Shown in pieces: positions 1 through 9,209 of a DNA stretch of 64,000 nt. The stretch is from assembly GCA_021773565.1 (NCBI GenBank), contig JAJFJZ010000005.1, forward strand, positions 87,021 through 151,020, given 5' to 3'. Source of the DNA: Gammaproteobacteria bacterium. Its GTDB lineage: Bacteria; Pseudomonadota; Gammaproteobacteria; Pseudomonadales; Azotimanducaceae. A model generated the notes under the pieces. That model worked only from the letters and a program-made list of their open reading frames with translations. It searched no databases and was not told where the DNA came from. The position numbers were made by a program, and so were the translations under genes. Each line of letters opens with the position of its first letter. Position 1 is the stretch's first letter.

Positions 1-1
1 A

Positions 2-190
2 GTGATACAAGCGACAAAAGTAATGCAGTTACAGGATTATGTTATTGGGGGGGTGACACCACGGTATTTGCACCGAGCACCTGAAAAACACACATTAATG
101 GTTATTGAACCGGGGGAAGGGCTGTTAAAGCCTGAGACGGATCCAGGACAAGTCAGCCTACTGCGACTTGCCTTCTACAGATCGACGTAA
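2..190 (+). CDS. Possible C-terminal end of a gene entering from the left edge
   Basis: The frame is open to the left edge and ends with a stop at 188-190, so this could be the last 62 residues of a longer protein. No family is recognisable. It would converge on and overlap the pilin gene's last 16 bases. There is no domain or motif support, so it may be a chance open frame. Confidence 0.2.
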   Translation: MIQATKVMQLQDYVIGGVTPRYLHRAPEKHTLMVIEPGEGLLKPETDPGQVSLLRLAFYRST

Positions 191-651
191 ACCTGCGATC
201 CAACTGTCAGGGTTGCAGAAACAGCAGTAACGTCAATATAAGCCGGACGCACAATGGTAACTTCACTGCCGTCCAAGTTCGACTGTATACCTATCGCACC
301 TGTTGAGGCATTGCCGGTTGCACTGGCTTCAAACGCCAGACCACCGCCCGGTGCTACTACGTTGCTTTGATTGAACAGGTCCAACCATCCCTGCTGGTTT
401 TGGGGGCGGCCGGAATTGCCGCTCATGGCCTCTCTGGCCTGGTTTTTCGAGAATACAGCCTTCGTCAAACGAACGGCTTCATTGTAATGTGAGTTAACTT
501 TGCTGATAGAAGCAGAGTTCATATATTCGCTGTAGGCGGGTATGGCAAACACAGCGAGCAGCCCAATCACGGCAATCACGATCATAAGTTCTATCAGCGT
601 TAAACCGCTTTGTATTTTCTTGCCTGCGCGCATCAATTTTTTATTCTTCAT
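175..651 (-). CDS. Type IV pilin-like protein (prepilin)
   Basis: This 158-residue protein has a class III prepilin signal. A short basic leader ([16 protein letters not shown]) is followed by the cleavage motif G|LTLIE and a hydrophobic alpha-1 segment ([19 protein letters not shown]). Glu5 of the mature form is present. The +1 residue is Leu instead of the usual Phe, which is tolerated in minor pilins and pseudopilins. It should be processed by a PilD-type peptidase and built into a type IV pilus or a related fibre. The rest is Ser/Thr/Gly-rich and has no Cys pair, so the usual disulfide loop of major pilins is missing. No other pilus gene is in the window. A major or a minor pilin are both possible. 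Confidence 0.85.
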   Translation of the reverse strand: MKNKKLMRAGKKIQSGLTLIELMIVIAVIGLLAVFAIPAYSEYMNSASISKVNSHYNEAVRLTKAVFSKNQAREAMSGNSGRPQNQQGWLDLFNQSNVVAPGGGLAFEASATGNASTGAIGIQSNLDGSEVTIVRPAYIDVTAVSATLTVGSQVYVDL

Positions 652-950
652 CTGCTTGTACTTCTTCCGTGAAGCTCAAAAGCTTCTATGAGTAATTGTT
701 AAGTTGCGTGTCCCGCAAATTTTCTAAGCAAGTTCAAGATTAGTACGTCCTCTGGCACTGTGTTGTGTCGTACATCAGATTAATTGTGATGAAAGTTGTG
801 TGTTCGCCGGAATGAGAATTGAGTCTCATAAAAATTGTTTGAGGATGCCTCGCGCGCGGGAATTGGTTGCGTACTTCGTACTTCACAAACAACTGCACGT
901 AGCGAGCTACGATTACTGTATGCTCAACACCTCAGCACACCCCGAGCCCC
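652..950. other. Divergent intergenic region with three short inverted repeats
   Basis: These 299 bases separate the pilin gene (minus) from the amidohydrolase gene (plus), so both promoters should lie here. I see three short perfect inverted repeats. GAAGCT/AGCTTC with a CAAA loop is at 671-686, in the pilin 5' leader. ATGAGA/TCTCAT is at 812-829 and is followed by a short A/T run. CGTAGC/GCTACG is at 898-911. No convincing -35/-10 pair and no RNA family could be assigned. Confidence 0.4.
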
Positions 951-2486
951 ATGATGATCCGAACAACATCCCTGTTACTGGCAACAATTATTCTAGCTGC
1001 CTGTGCCCAGCAAAAAACCCTGACATGCACCAACCCGGCACCCGGATTTATAATCACCAATGTGCAGGTAATCGACGGCTCTGGTTCACCTGCATTTGCT
1101 GCAAGTGTGCGTGTTCGCAACGGCCTTATTGCCCAAATCGGCGCGCTTGAGGCGTGTACAAACGAAACACTTGTCGACGGCAAGGGGCAAATGCTTGCAC
1201 CTGGATTCATCGACACACACAGCCACGCAGATACCCTGATACTGGATAATACCGATGCATTGTCATCCGTAAGTCAGGGCATTACCACGGTAACCGTTGG
1301 GCAGGATGGTGATTCAAAATATCCCCTTTCTGATTTTTATTCAAAGTTTGAAGAAACACCTGCCACTGTAAACCTTGCATCCTACATTGGTCACAACACA
1401 CTGCGCAGTGCGGTACTGGGCGAGGATTACAAACGTGTAGCAACTACTGAAGAAATCGCCAGCATGGCAGACATGTTGGCAAGCGAGCTGCGAAGTGGTG
1501 CGCTTGGTCTGGCTACCGGCCTGGAATACGATCCGGGTATCTATTCCGAAACCTCTGAGGTTATAGCGCTTGCACGTGTTGCCGCAAAACTTGGCGGTCG
1601 TTACATCAGCCATATACGCAGCGAAGATCGCTGGTTTGAAGATGCGCTTGATGAAGTCATTCTGATTGGTCGCGAAACCGGTATGCCGGTACAGATATCC
1701 CATATCAAGCTCGCGATGACCCGGCTCTGGGGCCAGGCCGATAAAATACTTGCCAAACTGGAAGCAGCGCGCGCCGATGGCGTGAATATTACTGCCGACA
1801 TTTATCCCTATGAATACTGGCAATCCACCATGATGGTGTTATTGCCCGAACGCGATTTCACCGATCGGGCAGCTATCGAAGAAGTGCTGGAGCAGATTGC
1901 CCCCGCCGCAGGTATCTGGATGACCCGCTTTGAACCAAACCCCGACTATGTAGGCAAAAGCCTGGTCGAAATTGCAGCCCTTCTCGAGCTGGACGCAGCC
2001 GATGCCTTCTCTCACCTTGCCGAATCGGCAGAGCGCTGGAAACAGGAACACGGCAGCCGCGCAGAAATGATTATTGCCACCAGCATGAAAGATGCCGACA
2101 TTGACGCGCTGATGGCCTGGTCGCATACCAATATTTGCACAGACGGCGGGCTGAAGGATTTGCATCCACGAGGCGCGGGTTCATTTCCGCGGGTACTGGG
2201 TCATTTTGCAAGAGAGCGGCAATTAATGTCTGTCGAGGCCGCCGTGCATAAAATGAGCTATCTGGCAGCAAACCACATGGGGATCACAAATCGTGGTCTG
2301 ATTAAAGAGGGCATGATTGCCGATCTGGTGTTATTCAACCCCGATACCGTAATTGATCGTGCCACACCCGAACATCCGGAACTATTGTCACAAGGCATAG
2401 AATCCGTCTGGGTGAATGGTGCGCTGGTTTACCAGGACGGTGCTGCTACCCATGCGCGACCCGGGCGGATAATTCGGCGAAACTGA
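951..2486 (+). CDS. Exported N-acyl-D-amino-acid deacylase-like amidohydrolase (lipoprotein)
   Basis: The 511-residue product has a lipoprotein signal peptide with lipobox LAAC (Cys18), so it is probably anchored in the envelope. The body is an amidohydrolase of the D-aminoacylase type. It shows the metal-binding motif IDTHSHAD (His90, His92) after a small beta-sandwich, a GLEYDPG stretch, a QISHIK strand, ICTDGG near the end of the barrel and a C-terminal KEGMIADLVLFNPDTV segment that closes the beta-sandwich. Family members deacylate N-acyl-D-amino acids or related peptides using zinc. Two ATGs (951 and 954) are adjacent and either could be used. The gene stands alone, convergent with the kinase gene. 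The exact substrate cannot be told from sequence. Confidence 0.85.
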   Translation: MMIRTTSLLLATIILAACAQQKTLTCTNPAPGFIITNVQVIDGSGSPAFAASVRVRNGLIAQIGALEACTNETLVDGKGQMLAPGFIDTHSHADTLILDNTDALSSVSQGITTVTVGQDGDSKYPLSDFYSKFEETPATVNLASYIGHNTLRSAVLGEDYKRVATTEEIASMADMLASELRSGALGLATGLEYDPGIYSETSEVIALARVAAKLGGRYISHIRSEDRWFEDALDEVILIGRETGMPVQISHIKLAMTRLWGQADKILAKLEAARADGVNITADIYPYEYWQSTMMVLLPERDFTDRAAIEEVLEQIAPAAGIWMTRFEPNPDYVGKSLVEIAALLELDAADAFSHLAESAERWKQEHGSRAEMIIATSMKDADIDALMAWSHTNICTDGGLKDLHPRGAGSFPRVLGHFARERQLMSVEAAVHKMSYLAANHMGITNRGLIKEGMIADLVLFNPDTVIDRATPEHPELLSQGIESVWVNGALVYQDGAATHARPGRIIRRN

Positions 2487-2573
2487 ACCCTTCCCCCATA
2501 CGCACACCTGTGAACTGAAGCGTACCACCGCAAACAACCGGCCTTTTTGTGCTGCAATTTGTACTGGCAGACA

Positions 2574-4181
2574 CTACTTAAGCGTGTAAGCCGCCCCTTC
2601 ACTTTCTGCGCGGCGTATCAGTTCACGATAAACATCTTCCTCCTCCGGATTCATGTTGCCGAGACGCTCCATGTGATACATAGACGCAAAATAGAAAGTA
2701 GCGAGGCCCAGTTTTGTGTCAGAAGCCGCCTTAATCGCAGCCTGGGCCTGAACGTTCTCTATGTCAATTAGCTTACCGATGGATGCAAGAAACAGCATGA
2801 GCTCACCGGATGTGTCGCCAAGCTCAGCGAGCGTTAACACCTGGTCGCGCCAGTGTTGCGTGTCAGCACCCGCGCTCGCAGCCATTTTCCATGCCAGCAG
2901 CGATTTGAAAAGCGGATAAGTAATGTCATCGTGCCTGGGCTGAATGGTGAGATCGGTTGGGAAAAACCGATCATCGAATCTGTCAAAATCTTCCTGGCTG
3001 GGATTGGTAAGGGGTGACAGTACAATTTCAATTAAGGGTGCATCCCCGGAACTCACCGATACAAGCGTGCCAACGTAGCCATCGGCCACAGCAGCCACCT
3101 GGCTTGTACCGCGTCCCACTTCCAGAATATTGGAGGTGAGTTTGTTGCCCTCCAGATAAAGTTCAGTGCTGGCCGGGCTGAGCTTGAAAGTAACCGGAGT
3201 GGTGTTTAGCAGTACATAGCTTGTTACCCCAAGCGCAAGCACAATGCCGGCAAATATCGGCAGTTGAAACTTCGACTGGCGCCTGTGGCTTTTTCTTTCT
3301 TCGCGCTGGCCCAGCACTTTTAATTGGAGTGCAAGCGCTGCTGCATCCGGGCGCGCTTTTGGGTCCTGCCTCAGGCATTCCGCTACTATATTTACGTATC
3401 GCCTGTAGGCTTTGGGTAATTGGTCTTGCAAAAGCCTTATATCTGCTTTAGAGCGCACTACCCTGGGTGCATCATGGGGTATGTCACCGGCGAGCATTTC
3501 ATAAAAAACCAGTCCCAGGCTGTACACGTCTGTCTTGCCGTCTACGGGATCGGCCTTGAGCTGTTCAGGGGATGCATATCGCACGGTGAGAAGTGACATG
3601 CCCGTTTGCGTATGAGTGGTCTGAAATTCACTGGACTTCGCTATCCCAAAATCGGCAAGCATCGGCGTGCCGTCAGGCTCAAATAATATGTTAGCGGGCT
3701 TGATATCCCGATGTACGGCGCCGCGCTCGTGCGTGTATCTCAATGCATCAGCCAGACCGGCGGCAATACGTACGGCTTCGGTGGCTTCAAGTACGCGCTC
3801 TTCACCCAGGCGCTTTTTGAGCGACGCTCCGGGTACATATTCCATCACCAGATATTGCCGGTTTTCGTGATCTCCTGCCTGGTACACTCCAACAATATTA
3901 GGATGTTTGAGGTTTGCAAGTATCGCCCCTTCATCCTCAAAACGCGTACGAAACTCATCGCGCTCGCCCAATTCCGCGCTCATCAGCTTAATGGCGACAC
4001 GCTTTTTCAGCTTCAAGTCTTCCGCCAGAAATACTGTAGCCATACCCCCTTCGCCTAATGGAGAAATTAGTCGAAACCCGGGAATATCTGGCAAGGCTGC
4101 ACCCGCAGTGACAATTGTTGCATCTTCATCAACTTTGCTGATGTCAGAGTGTTCGTTTCCTGCGTCGTGGGTGTCTGTCAT
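2574..4181 (-). CDS. Transmembrane serine/threonine protein kinase (Pkn type)
   Basis: This 535-residue Hanks-type kinase has a glycine loop GEGGMATVF (43-51), catalytic Lys65 in VAIK, HRD (157-159) with downstream Asn, and DFG (177-179). The activation region ends in RYASPEQL. All key catalytic residues are present. One transmembrane segment (about 308-325) follows the kinase domain. The periplasmic part starts with a PEGA-like beta domain (about 328-395) and continues into a helical region. It is divergent from the TPS operon, with 96 bases between the start codons. This suggests it senses or controls that operon or phosphorylates one of its regulators; that is inference. No PASTA repeats are present. 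Confidence 0.9.
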   Translation of the reverse strand: MTDTHDAGNEHSDISKVDEDATIVTAGAALPDIPGFRLISPLGEGGMATVFLAEDLKLKKRVAIKLMSAELGERDEFRTRFEDEGAILANLKHPNIVGVYQAGDHENRQYLVMEYVPGASLKKRLGEERVLEATEAVRIAAGLADALRYTHERGAVHRDIKPANILFEPDGTPMLADFGIAKSSEFQTTHTQTGMSLLTVRYASPEQLKADPVDGKTDVYSLGLVFYEMLAGDIPHDAPRVVRSKADIRLLQDQLPKAYRRYVNIVAECLRQDPKARPDAAALALQLKVLGQREERKSHRRQSKFQLPIFAGIVLALGVTSYVLLNTTPVTFKLSPASTELYLEGNKLTSNILEVGRGTSQVAAVADGYVGTLVSVSSGDAPLIEIVLSPLTNPSQEDFDRFDDRFFPTDLTIQPRHDDITYPLFKSLLAWKMAASAGADTQHWRDQVLTLAELGDTSGELMLFLASIGKLIDIENVQAQAAIKAASDTKLGLATFYFASMYHMERLGNMNPEEEDVYRELIRRAESEGAAYTLK

Positions 4182-4277
4182 GCGCTGACTCTATTCGTCC
4201 AATCTGGCCCTTGCAAGCGCCAGCGGTTAAGTGAATACTCTTTTGAGCTGCGTTTCTGGGAGGAGAGGGAGCCAGGG
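4182..4277. promoter_or_regulatory. Shared divergent promoter region of the kinase gene and TPS operon
   Basis: These 96 bases between two divergent start codons must carry at least the promoter of the four-gene TPS operon and probably that of the kinase. A purine-rich GGGAGGAGAGG tract just upstream of 4278 serves as ribosome binding site and fixes the start of the transporter gene. No clear sigma-70 hexamers were identified. Confidence 0.4.
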
Positions 4278-6089
4278 ATGAGACGATTTGGCGTGCTCTG
4301 TTCGCCAGCACTTTTTTGTTTGCTTCTGTGTGGACGACTCGCGGCTGCAGATGAGCTGGGTCGTGAACTCAACTGGTCATCGCCCGGAGCTGCAAACTAT
4401 GTACGGGGTCAACTTCCTGAAACCGTAGAACCGTTTAAACTGCCACCTGTTCAGGCACTCAATCCTGCTTCAGGGAGCTTGCCTTTATCCGGCAACCCTT
4501 CCATTGAGGTGCTTGCTATTCACATTGACGGAGTTACGGCACTCGACTCAAAAGAGCTTGCAGAACTCACTGAACCATACCTGAATCGCAATGTATCTAT
4601 CGAAGAGCTTCAAGCGCTCAGATTAGCGCTGTCAAACCTGTATCTTGAGCGTGGTTACATTAATTCAGGTGTGGTGATTCCGGACCAACGAGTACACAAT
4701 GGTGTGGTGCGCATGCAGGCCATTGAAGGTGTGCTGTCAGGTATCGAAATTCAGGGTGAAGCCAGGCTCAGGGATGCATACATAGAGCCTCGAATACTGC
4801 GGTATATAGAAGGCCCACTCAATCTTCTTGATATTCAGAAAGCACTGCAACATTTACAGCGCGACGATAATGTTGCGCGACTGGACGCCAGGCTGATGCC
4901 GGGCACGGCTCTGGGACAAAGCATGCTGCAGATTTCAGTTGAGGAAGATAAGCGAATATCAGCGGGTTTGTCTGCTGATAATCACAATTCCACCAGTATC
5001 GGTGAAATCCGCGCCAGGGTATTTGTATCCAGCCGAAACCTGAGTGGTCTGGGTGAAGTTCTGCACTTGAGTGGCAGCCTTTCTGATGGCGCGGATGATT
5101 TCAGCGTAAACTTTGAAGTACCACTCAGCCGATACAATACGCGCTTTCAGGCATATTATGCGCGCTCGGATGCAAAGATAGTGGAGCAGGCATTTAGTGC
5201 CCTGGATATCCAAAGCCTCACCGACACCTGGGGGGTGTCACTCACCCAACCACTAATCGATGGCCCAACGCACAGTGTCTCTGCAACACTTGGCCTTGAA
5301 GTAAAACACAGCGAAACGAAACTTCTTGGAATACCGTTCTCATTCTCACCTGGTGCGCTGGATGGAGAGTCAGACACCAGCGCGCTTCAACTTGGTCTTG
5401 ACTGGACACGGCGTGGAACAAATCACGTGCTTGGTCTGCGCGGTACCTATCGGGTGGGTCTGGATATGCTGGGTGCCACTATATTTGAGCCATCATCTGA
5501 CCTGGACCGGCTGGGTAATCCCACAGGAGTGGACGGAAGGTTTGATCTGTTTCTGGGCCAGGGCCTGTTTATCTACCGCTTGAATACGCTGCCGCTATTT
5601 GCAGACCTCAACGAGCGGGCTCAACTGGTCACAAGAACCACGCTACAACTGGCTTTTGATCCGTTGATGAGCATCGAAAAGATCGCCATTGGCGGGGTTA
5701 ATACCTTACGCGGTGTGCCGGAAAATTTACTGGTGCGGGATAACGGATTTGCAGCCACGGTAGAGTTGCAGCTGCCAATTCCTGGTTATCAGGCTGATGC
5801 CCATCCACTGAATCTGGTAATTGCGCCATTTATTGATTACGGCCGCTCATGGGATGAAAAAGACATAAGCCCACTGTCAGATGTGCGAGACACAAATCAC
5901 ACAAGGCATATTTTAAGTGCTGGCCTGGGGCTAATCTGGCAACCCGTGAACGGGCTGCGAGCATCGCTTTACTGGGGCGAAGATCTTGATAACAACTTTA
6001 ACGGCGATGATCCACGTGCAACGGACCCTGGTGACGATCTGCAGAATGACGGTTTGCATATCTCGATATCTTACATACGGAGTTTTTAA
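4278..6089 (+). CDS. Two-partner secretion outer-membrane transporter (TpsB, ShlB/FhaC/HecB family)
   Basis: The 603-residue product begins at ATG 4278, after a purine-rich ribosome binding site. The frame is open further upstream, but only this start gives a signal peptide (about 1-23, ending LAAADE). Residues about 75-150 form a POTRA_2 domain and about 150-225 a second POTRA-like region. The rest is a 16-strand-type beta-barrel with the family's conserved G-x-x-TLRG motif (GGVNTLRGVPEN) and an aromatic C-terminal residue (Phe). Members export one large partner exoprotein through the barrel. The partner is almost certainly the TpsA at 9210-12752 in the same operon. The genes between them are an unusual insertion. 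Confidence 0.95.
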   Translation: MRRFGVLCSPALFCLLLCGRLAAADELGRELNWSSPGAANYVRGQLPETVEPFKLPPVQALNPASGSLPLSGNPSIEVLAIHIDGVTALDSKELAELTEPYLNRNVSIEELQALRLALSNLYLERGYINSGVVIPDQRVHNGVVRMQAIEGVLSGIEIQGEARLRDAYIEPRILRYIEGPLNLLDIQKALQHLQRDDNVARLDARLMPGTALGQSMLQISVEEDKRISAGLSADNHNSTSIGEIRARVFVSSRNLSGLGEVLHLSGSLSDGADDFSVNFEVPLSRYNTRFQAYYARSDAKIVEQAFSALDIQSLTDTWGVSLTQPLIDGPTHSVSATLGLEVKHSETKLLGIPFSFSPGALDGESDTSALQLGLDWTRRGTNHVLGLRGTYRVGLDMLGATIFEPSSDLDRLGNPTGVDGRFDLFLGQGLFIYRLNTLPLFADLNERAQLVTRTTLQLAFDPLMSIEKIAIGGVNTLRGVPENLLVRDNGFAATVELQLPIPGYQADAHPLNLVIAPFIDYGRSWDEKDISPLSDVRDTNHTRHILSAGLGLIWQPVNGLRASLYWGEDLDNNFNGDDPRATDPGDDLQNDGLHISISYIRSF

Positions 6090-6093
6090 GCGC

Positions 6094-7026
6094 ATGAAAT
6101 ACATGATGTGGCTGGCGACAAGTGCACTGATCTGGACCCTCAACGCGCGTGCGGCTGATTGTACATTGGGGGAACGCTACTACGCACTTGCCAACACCGC
6201 AAAAGCCGAATATCGAGACCGGGATGCCCTTCAGTTTCTGGAGCAGGCCGTTAATGTCTGTCCCAACTACACACATTGGCAGGAACTCGGCGAGCTTGCG
6301 AAAACGTTCGGCGAAACTGAACTGAATGAGCGCGCTGCAAGCGCGTTTAAATCCGCATACGAAACCTATGCAAAGACTCCGGCCCAACAAGCTCGTTCCG
6401 CCGCGCATTTCGCAGAACTCTTGCTGTACAGCGATAATAACCCGAAGCGAGCCGAAACCTGGATTTTTCAGGCCAAACAGCTGGATCCCGATAGTGAATG
6501 GATCGCAAATCTGGCTGTCCAGATTGTTGCGGCGGGCGAAAGTCTGACAAGCGATATGATCACGCGAGGCTTTTTCAGCGACCTGGCCGATAAAGGCCCC
6601 GTGATGCGCGTAAAGCTAACACCGGACCTTGAGGCAGCGGGCTCGGATGCAAGCCAAAGCGGTGGTGCGGGTACGGTAAACCTGTTTCAGGACTACCCAC
6701 TGCTATTTTCCGTTGGTAGCGCTGAACCCTATCCGGAATCTCGCAGAATGATAGAACAGCTTGCCAAAGTGATTGGCAGCGATGAACGCTTTGCTGGTCG
6801 CAAGTTTGTATTTATTGGGCATGCAGATGTGCGGGGCGACTCTGATGCCAACATGCTGCTCTCACTGAGACGGGCAATGGCAGTACGCGACATTGCCATT
6901 GAAATATCAGCTTCCCTGAAAGGGCGCATTCGCGCTGAGGGTAAAGGTGAATCACAACCACGAGATTCTGCAATGACCGATGAAGCGCACCGCCTCAATC
7001 GTCGTGTACAGGTTGTATTGGAGTAA
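6094..7026 (+). CDS. Periplasmic TPR-like/OmpA peptidoglycan-binding protein
   Basis: The 310-residue product starts at ATG 6094, four bases after the transporter stop, with a signal peptide ending in NARAAD. Residues about 25-180 are helical and resemble TPR repeats (ALQFLEQAVNVCPNY, then ELNERAASAFKSAYETY). Residues about 205-310 form an OmpA C-terminal domain with GHADVRGDSDAN, an LSLRRA helix, AEGKGES and a final LNRRVQVVL. Such domains bind the diaminopimelate of peptidoglycan. It probably anchors the system to the cell wall and uses the TPR-like part to hold a partner, perhaps the CHAT protein, whose start overlaps this stop by one base. Confidence 0.88.
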   Translation: MKYMMWLATSALIWTLNARAADCTLGERYYALANTAKAEYRDRDALQFLEQAVNVCPNYTHWQELGELAKTFGETELNERAASAFKSAYETYAKTPAQQARSAAHFAELLLYSDNNPKRAETWIFQAKQLDPDSEWIANLAVQIVAAGESLTSDMITRGFFSDLADKGPVMRVKLTPDLEAAGSDASQSGGAGTVNLFQDYPLLFSVGSAEPYPESRRMIEQLAKVIGSDERFAGRKFVFIGHADVRGDSDANMLLSLRRAMAVRDIAIEISASLKGRIRAEGKGESQPRDSAMTDEAHRLNRRVQVVLE

Positions 7027-9200
7027 TGCGCATGCGCACATCAACCCGCCTGTTACTGCCACTCCTCCTCTGGTTCACCGTGGCTGGTTGGGACGGATTG
7101 TATGCAGAATCTTACCAACCAGATACAGATACCGCGGCGCGCATTCGAGCCGGTTGGACGCTGGTAGATGAATTGCGCAGCCAAGGCAGAAATCGGGCAG
7201 CCCTTGCAGAACTGAACGCGCTGCAGACAAATTTTGAGTCCACAACATCTGTACAAACGGGTATCCGGCTCGGGGGGGTGTTATGTGGCCTTGGACGGTA
7301 CGAGGAAGCACAATCAACGCTCGACCAGGTTGCTGCAGCGGCAGGCAGGCTTGAACCTGCAGAGCGTGCTGCCTATCTTCTGGAGCTTGGCAATGTAACC
7401 GTCGAAACAGGTGCATTGAGTGATGCCGCAGCACTTTTTCGGGAGAGCGCAACTTTTGCAGACCAGGCAAATATGCCGGTGCTTGCAGCGCGTGCTTCAC
7501 TTAATGCCTTGCGCGCAAAACTTGATCAAAAAGACATCGCTAATCTTGAACGCGAGCTTAATGCACTCTCGGCAAGGCTCAAAACCATGGGCAGCGGCAG
7601 GTCAATTGCACAACTCTGGATTTCACTGGGTGATGTTGGCCGGCGAGCAGTTACCGATTTTGCGTTTCCACCTGAGTGGCGTGGTCACGCACTTGCTGCG
7701 TATAGACAAGCACAAAACCTGACCACAGACCCTGTGATACTTGGCTGGGCGGCCGGGTTTACGGGTGCGCTATATGAAGATGAAGGGCGTATCAGCGAGT
7801 CACTCACATTAACGCGCACAGCCCTTTTTTACGCTCAGCAGGTGGGTGCTGACGATCAACTGTATCGTTGGGAGTGGCAGCTTGGACGAATTTTTAAAGC
7901 CGCAAACCAGTTGCAGTCTTCCCAGCAAGCCTATGCCAGAGCGACAGCTATTTTGGGCGGCCTAAAAAGCAATTTCACGCTTGGATCACGCAACACATTC
8001 AATCGGCTGGTGGCGCCGGTTTATAGTCAGTACGCCGATGTATTGCTTACGCGTTCTGCCACGATGGCTGCTGGTGATTCCAAACAAACGCTATTGCGCA
8101 GTGTACGCAACCAGCTTGAGACGCTAAAACAGGCAGAAGTAGAAGACTACTTCGCAAGTGCGTGTGTGGTGCAAAACCCGCAACAAACAAATACACAGGG
8201 GGTGGCTCAGAAAGAAATGTCCAGCACTGCCATTCTCTATCCGGTTTTTCTGGATAACCGTATCGAGCTTTTAGTTGAAGCGGGTGACGAACTGGCACAG
8301 TTTACGACCAGTATCGGGCGGAACCAGGCGACGCAGTTAATTCGTCGCTTTCGCTTGAACCTGGAACGGCCTTTAAGCGCAGACGCATACCTTGCACAAG
8401 CGCAAGAGTTGTACAACTGGCTGATGCGCCCGGCGGAAGGTTTTCTAAATTCCCGGGGCATCAAGACGCTGGTGATAGTGCCAGAAGGCGCACTCAGAAC
8501 TATTCCATTATCAGCACTGCATGATGGCAAACAGTTTTTGCTAGAACGCTATGTCATCGCCACAACACCCGCAATCAAGCTAACCCAGCCGATTGGTGAG
8601 CGCAATACGGACAATCTGTTGATCGCAGGCCTGACAGAAGCTGTGCAGGGTTTTTCGAGTTTACCTGCTGTGGCGCAGGAGATAAGCAATGTTGCGGCTA
8701 TGTATCCATCCATGACCATGCAGGATGGCGATTTCCAACTGGAATCGACGGCCACAAACTTAAGCCTGGGTAAATACTCGGTCGCGCATTTTGCAACACA
8801 CGGAGAGTTTAATCGCGATTACCGAAAGTCCTTCATCCTCACTTACGACAGCAAACTATCACTTTCGCGTCTGCAAAACGCATTGAAGCAACGCGGCGAT
8901 GTACCCCTGGATCTGCTGGTTCTAAGTGCGTGCCAGACAGCAGCTGGCGACGATCGTGCAGCACTGGGCCTGGCAGGTGTTGCCGTGCAAAGCGGTGCCA
9001 GAAGTGCACTGGCATCACTCTGGTCCATCAGCGATACCGCAACATCGCAACTCATTGAGCGCTTTTATGGCCATTTGCAATCTTCTGGAAACACCAAGGC
9101 AGATAGCCTGCGCCAGGCACAACTCGCGTTATTGGGGAGCGAGCGTTTTCAACACCCCAGTTTCTGGGCGCCGTACCTGCTTATTGGCAGTTGGCTGTAA
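7026..9200 (+). CDS. Secreted TPR-CHAT protein (caspase-fold putative protease)
   Basis: The 724-residue product has a Sec signal peptide (hydrophobic LLLPLLLWFTVAG, cleavage near LYAES), then a long TPR solenoid (about 35-400). The C-terminal CHAT domain spans about 410-724. The caspase-like dyad is present: His592 in HFATHGEF and Cys636 in VLSACQTA, followed by the usual GLAGVAVQSGARSALASLW strand-helix. CHAT proteins are caspase-fold peptidases, often activated through their TPR parts. The unusual point is export: most CHAT proteins lack a signal peptide and act in the cytoplasm. Its place between TpsB and TpsA suggests it processes or controls the TpsA exoprotein in the periplasm; this is inference. 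The start codon overlaps the upstream stop (TAATG). Confidence 0.9.
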   Translation: MRMRTSTRLLLPLLLWFTVAGWDGLYAESYQPDTDTAARIRAGWTLVDELRSQGRNRAALAELNALQTNFESTTSVQTGIRLGGVLCGLGRYEEAQSTLDQVAAAAGRLEPAERAAYLLELGNVTVETGALSDAAALFRESATFADQANMPVLAARASLNALRAKLDQKDIANLERELNALSARLKTMGSGRSIAQLWISLGDVGRRAVTDFAFPPEWRGHALAAYRQAQNLTTDPVILGWAAGFTGALYEDEGRISESLTLTRTALFYAQQVGADDQLYRWEWQLGRIFKAANQLQSSQQAYARATAILGGLKSNFTLGSRNTFNRLVAPVYSQYADVLLTRSATMAAGDSKQTLLRSVRNQLETLKQAEVEDYFASACVVQNPQQTNTQGVAQKEMSSTAILYPVFLDNRIELLVEAGDELAQFTTSIGRNQATQLIRRFRLNLERPLSADAYLAQAQELYNWLMRPAEGFLNSRGIKTLVIVPEGALRTIPLSALHDGKQFLLERYVIATTPAIKLTQPIGERNTDNLLIAGLTEAVQGFSSLPAVAQEISNVAAMYPSMTMQDGDFQLESTATNLSLGKYSVAHFATHGEFNRDYRKSFILTYDSKLSLSRLQNALKQRGDVPLDLLVLSACQTAAGDDRAALGLAGVAVQSGARSALASLWSISDTATSQLIERFYGHLQSSGNTKADSLRQAQLALLGSERFQHPSFWAPYLLIGSWL

Positions 9201-9209
9201 TTCAGGAGG

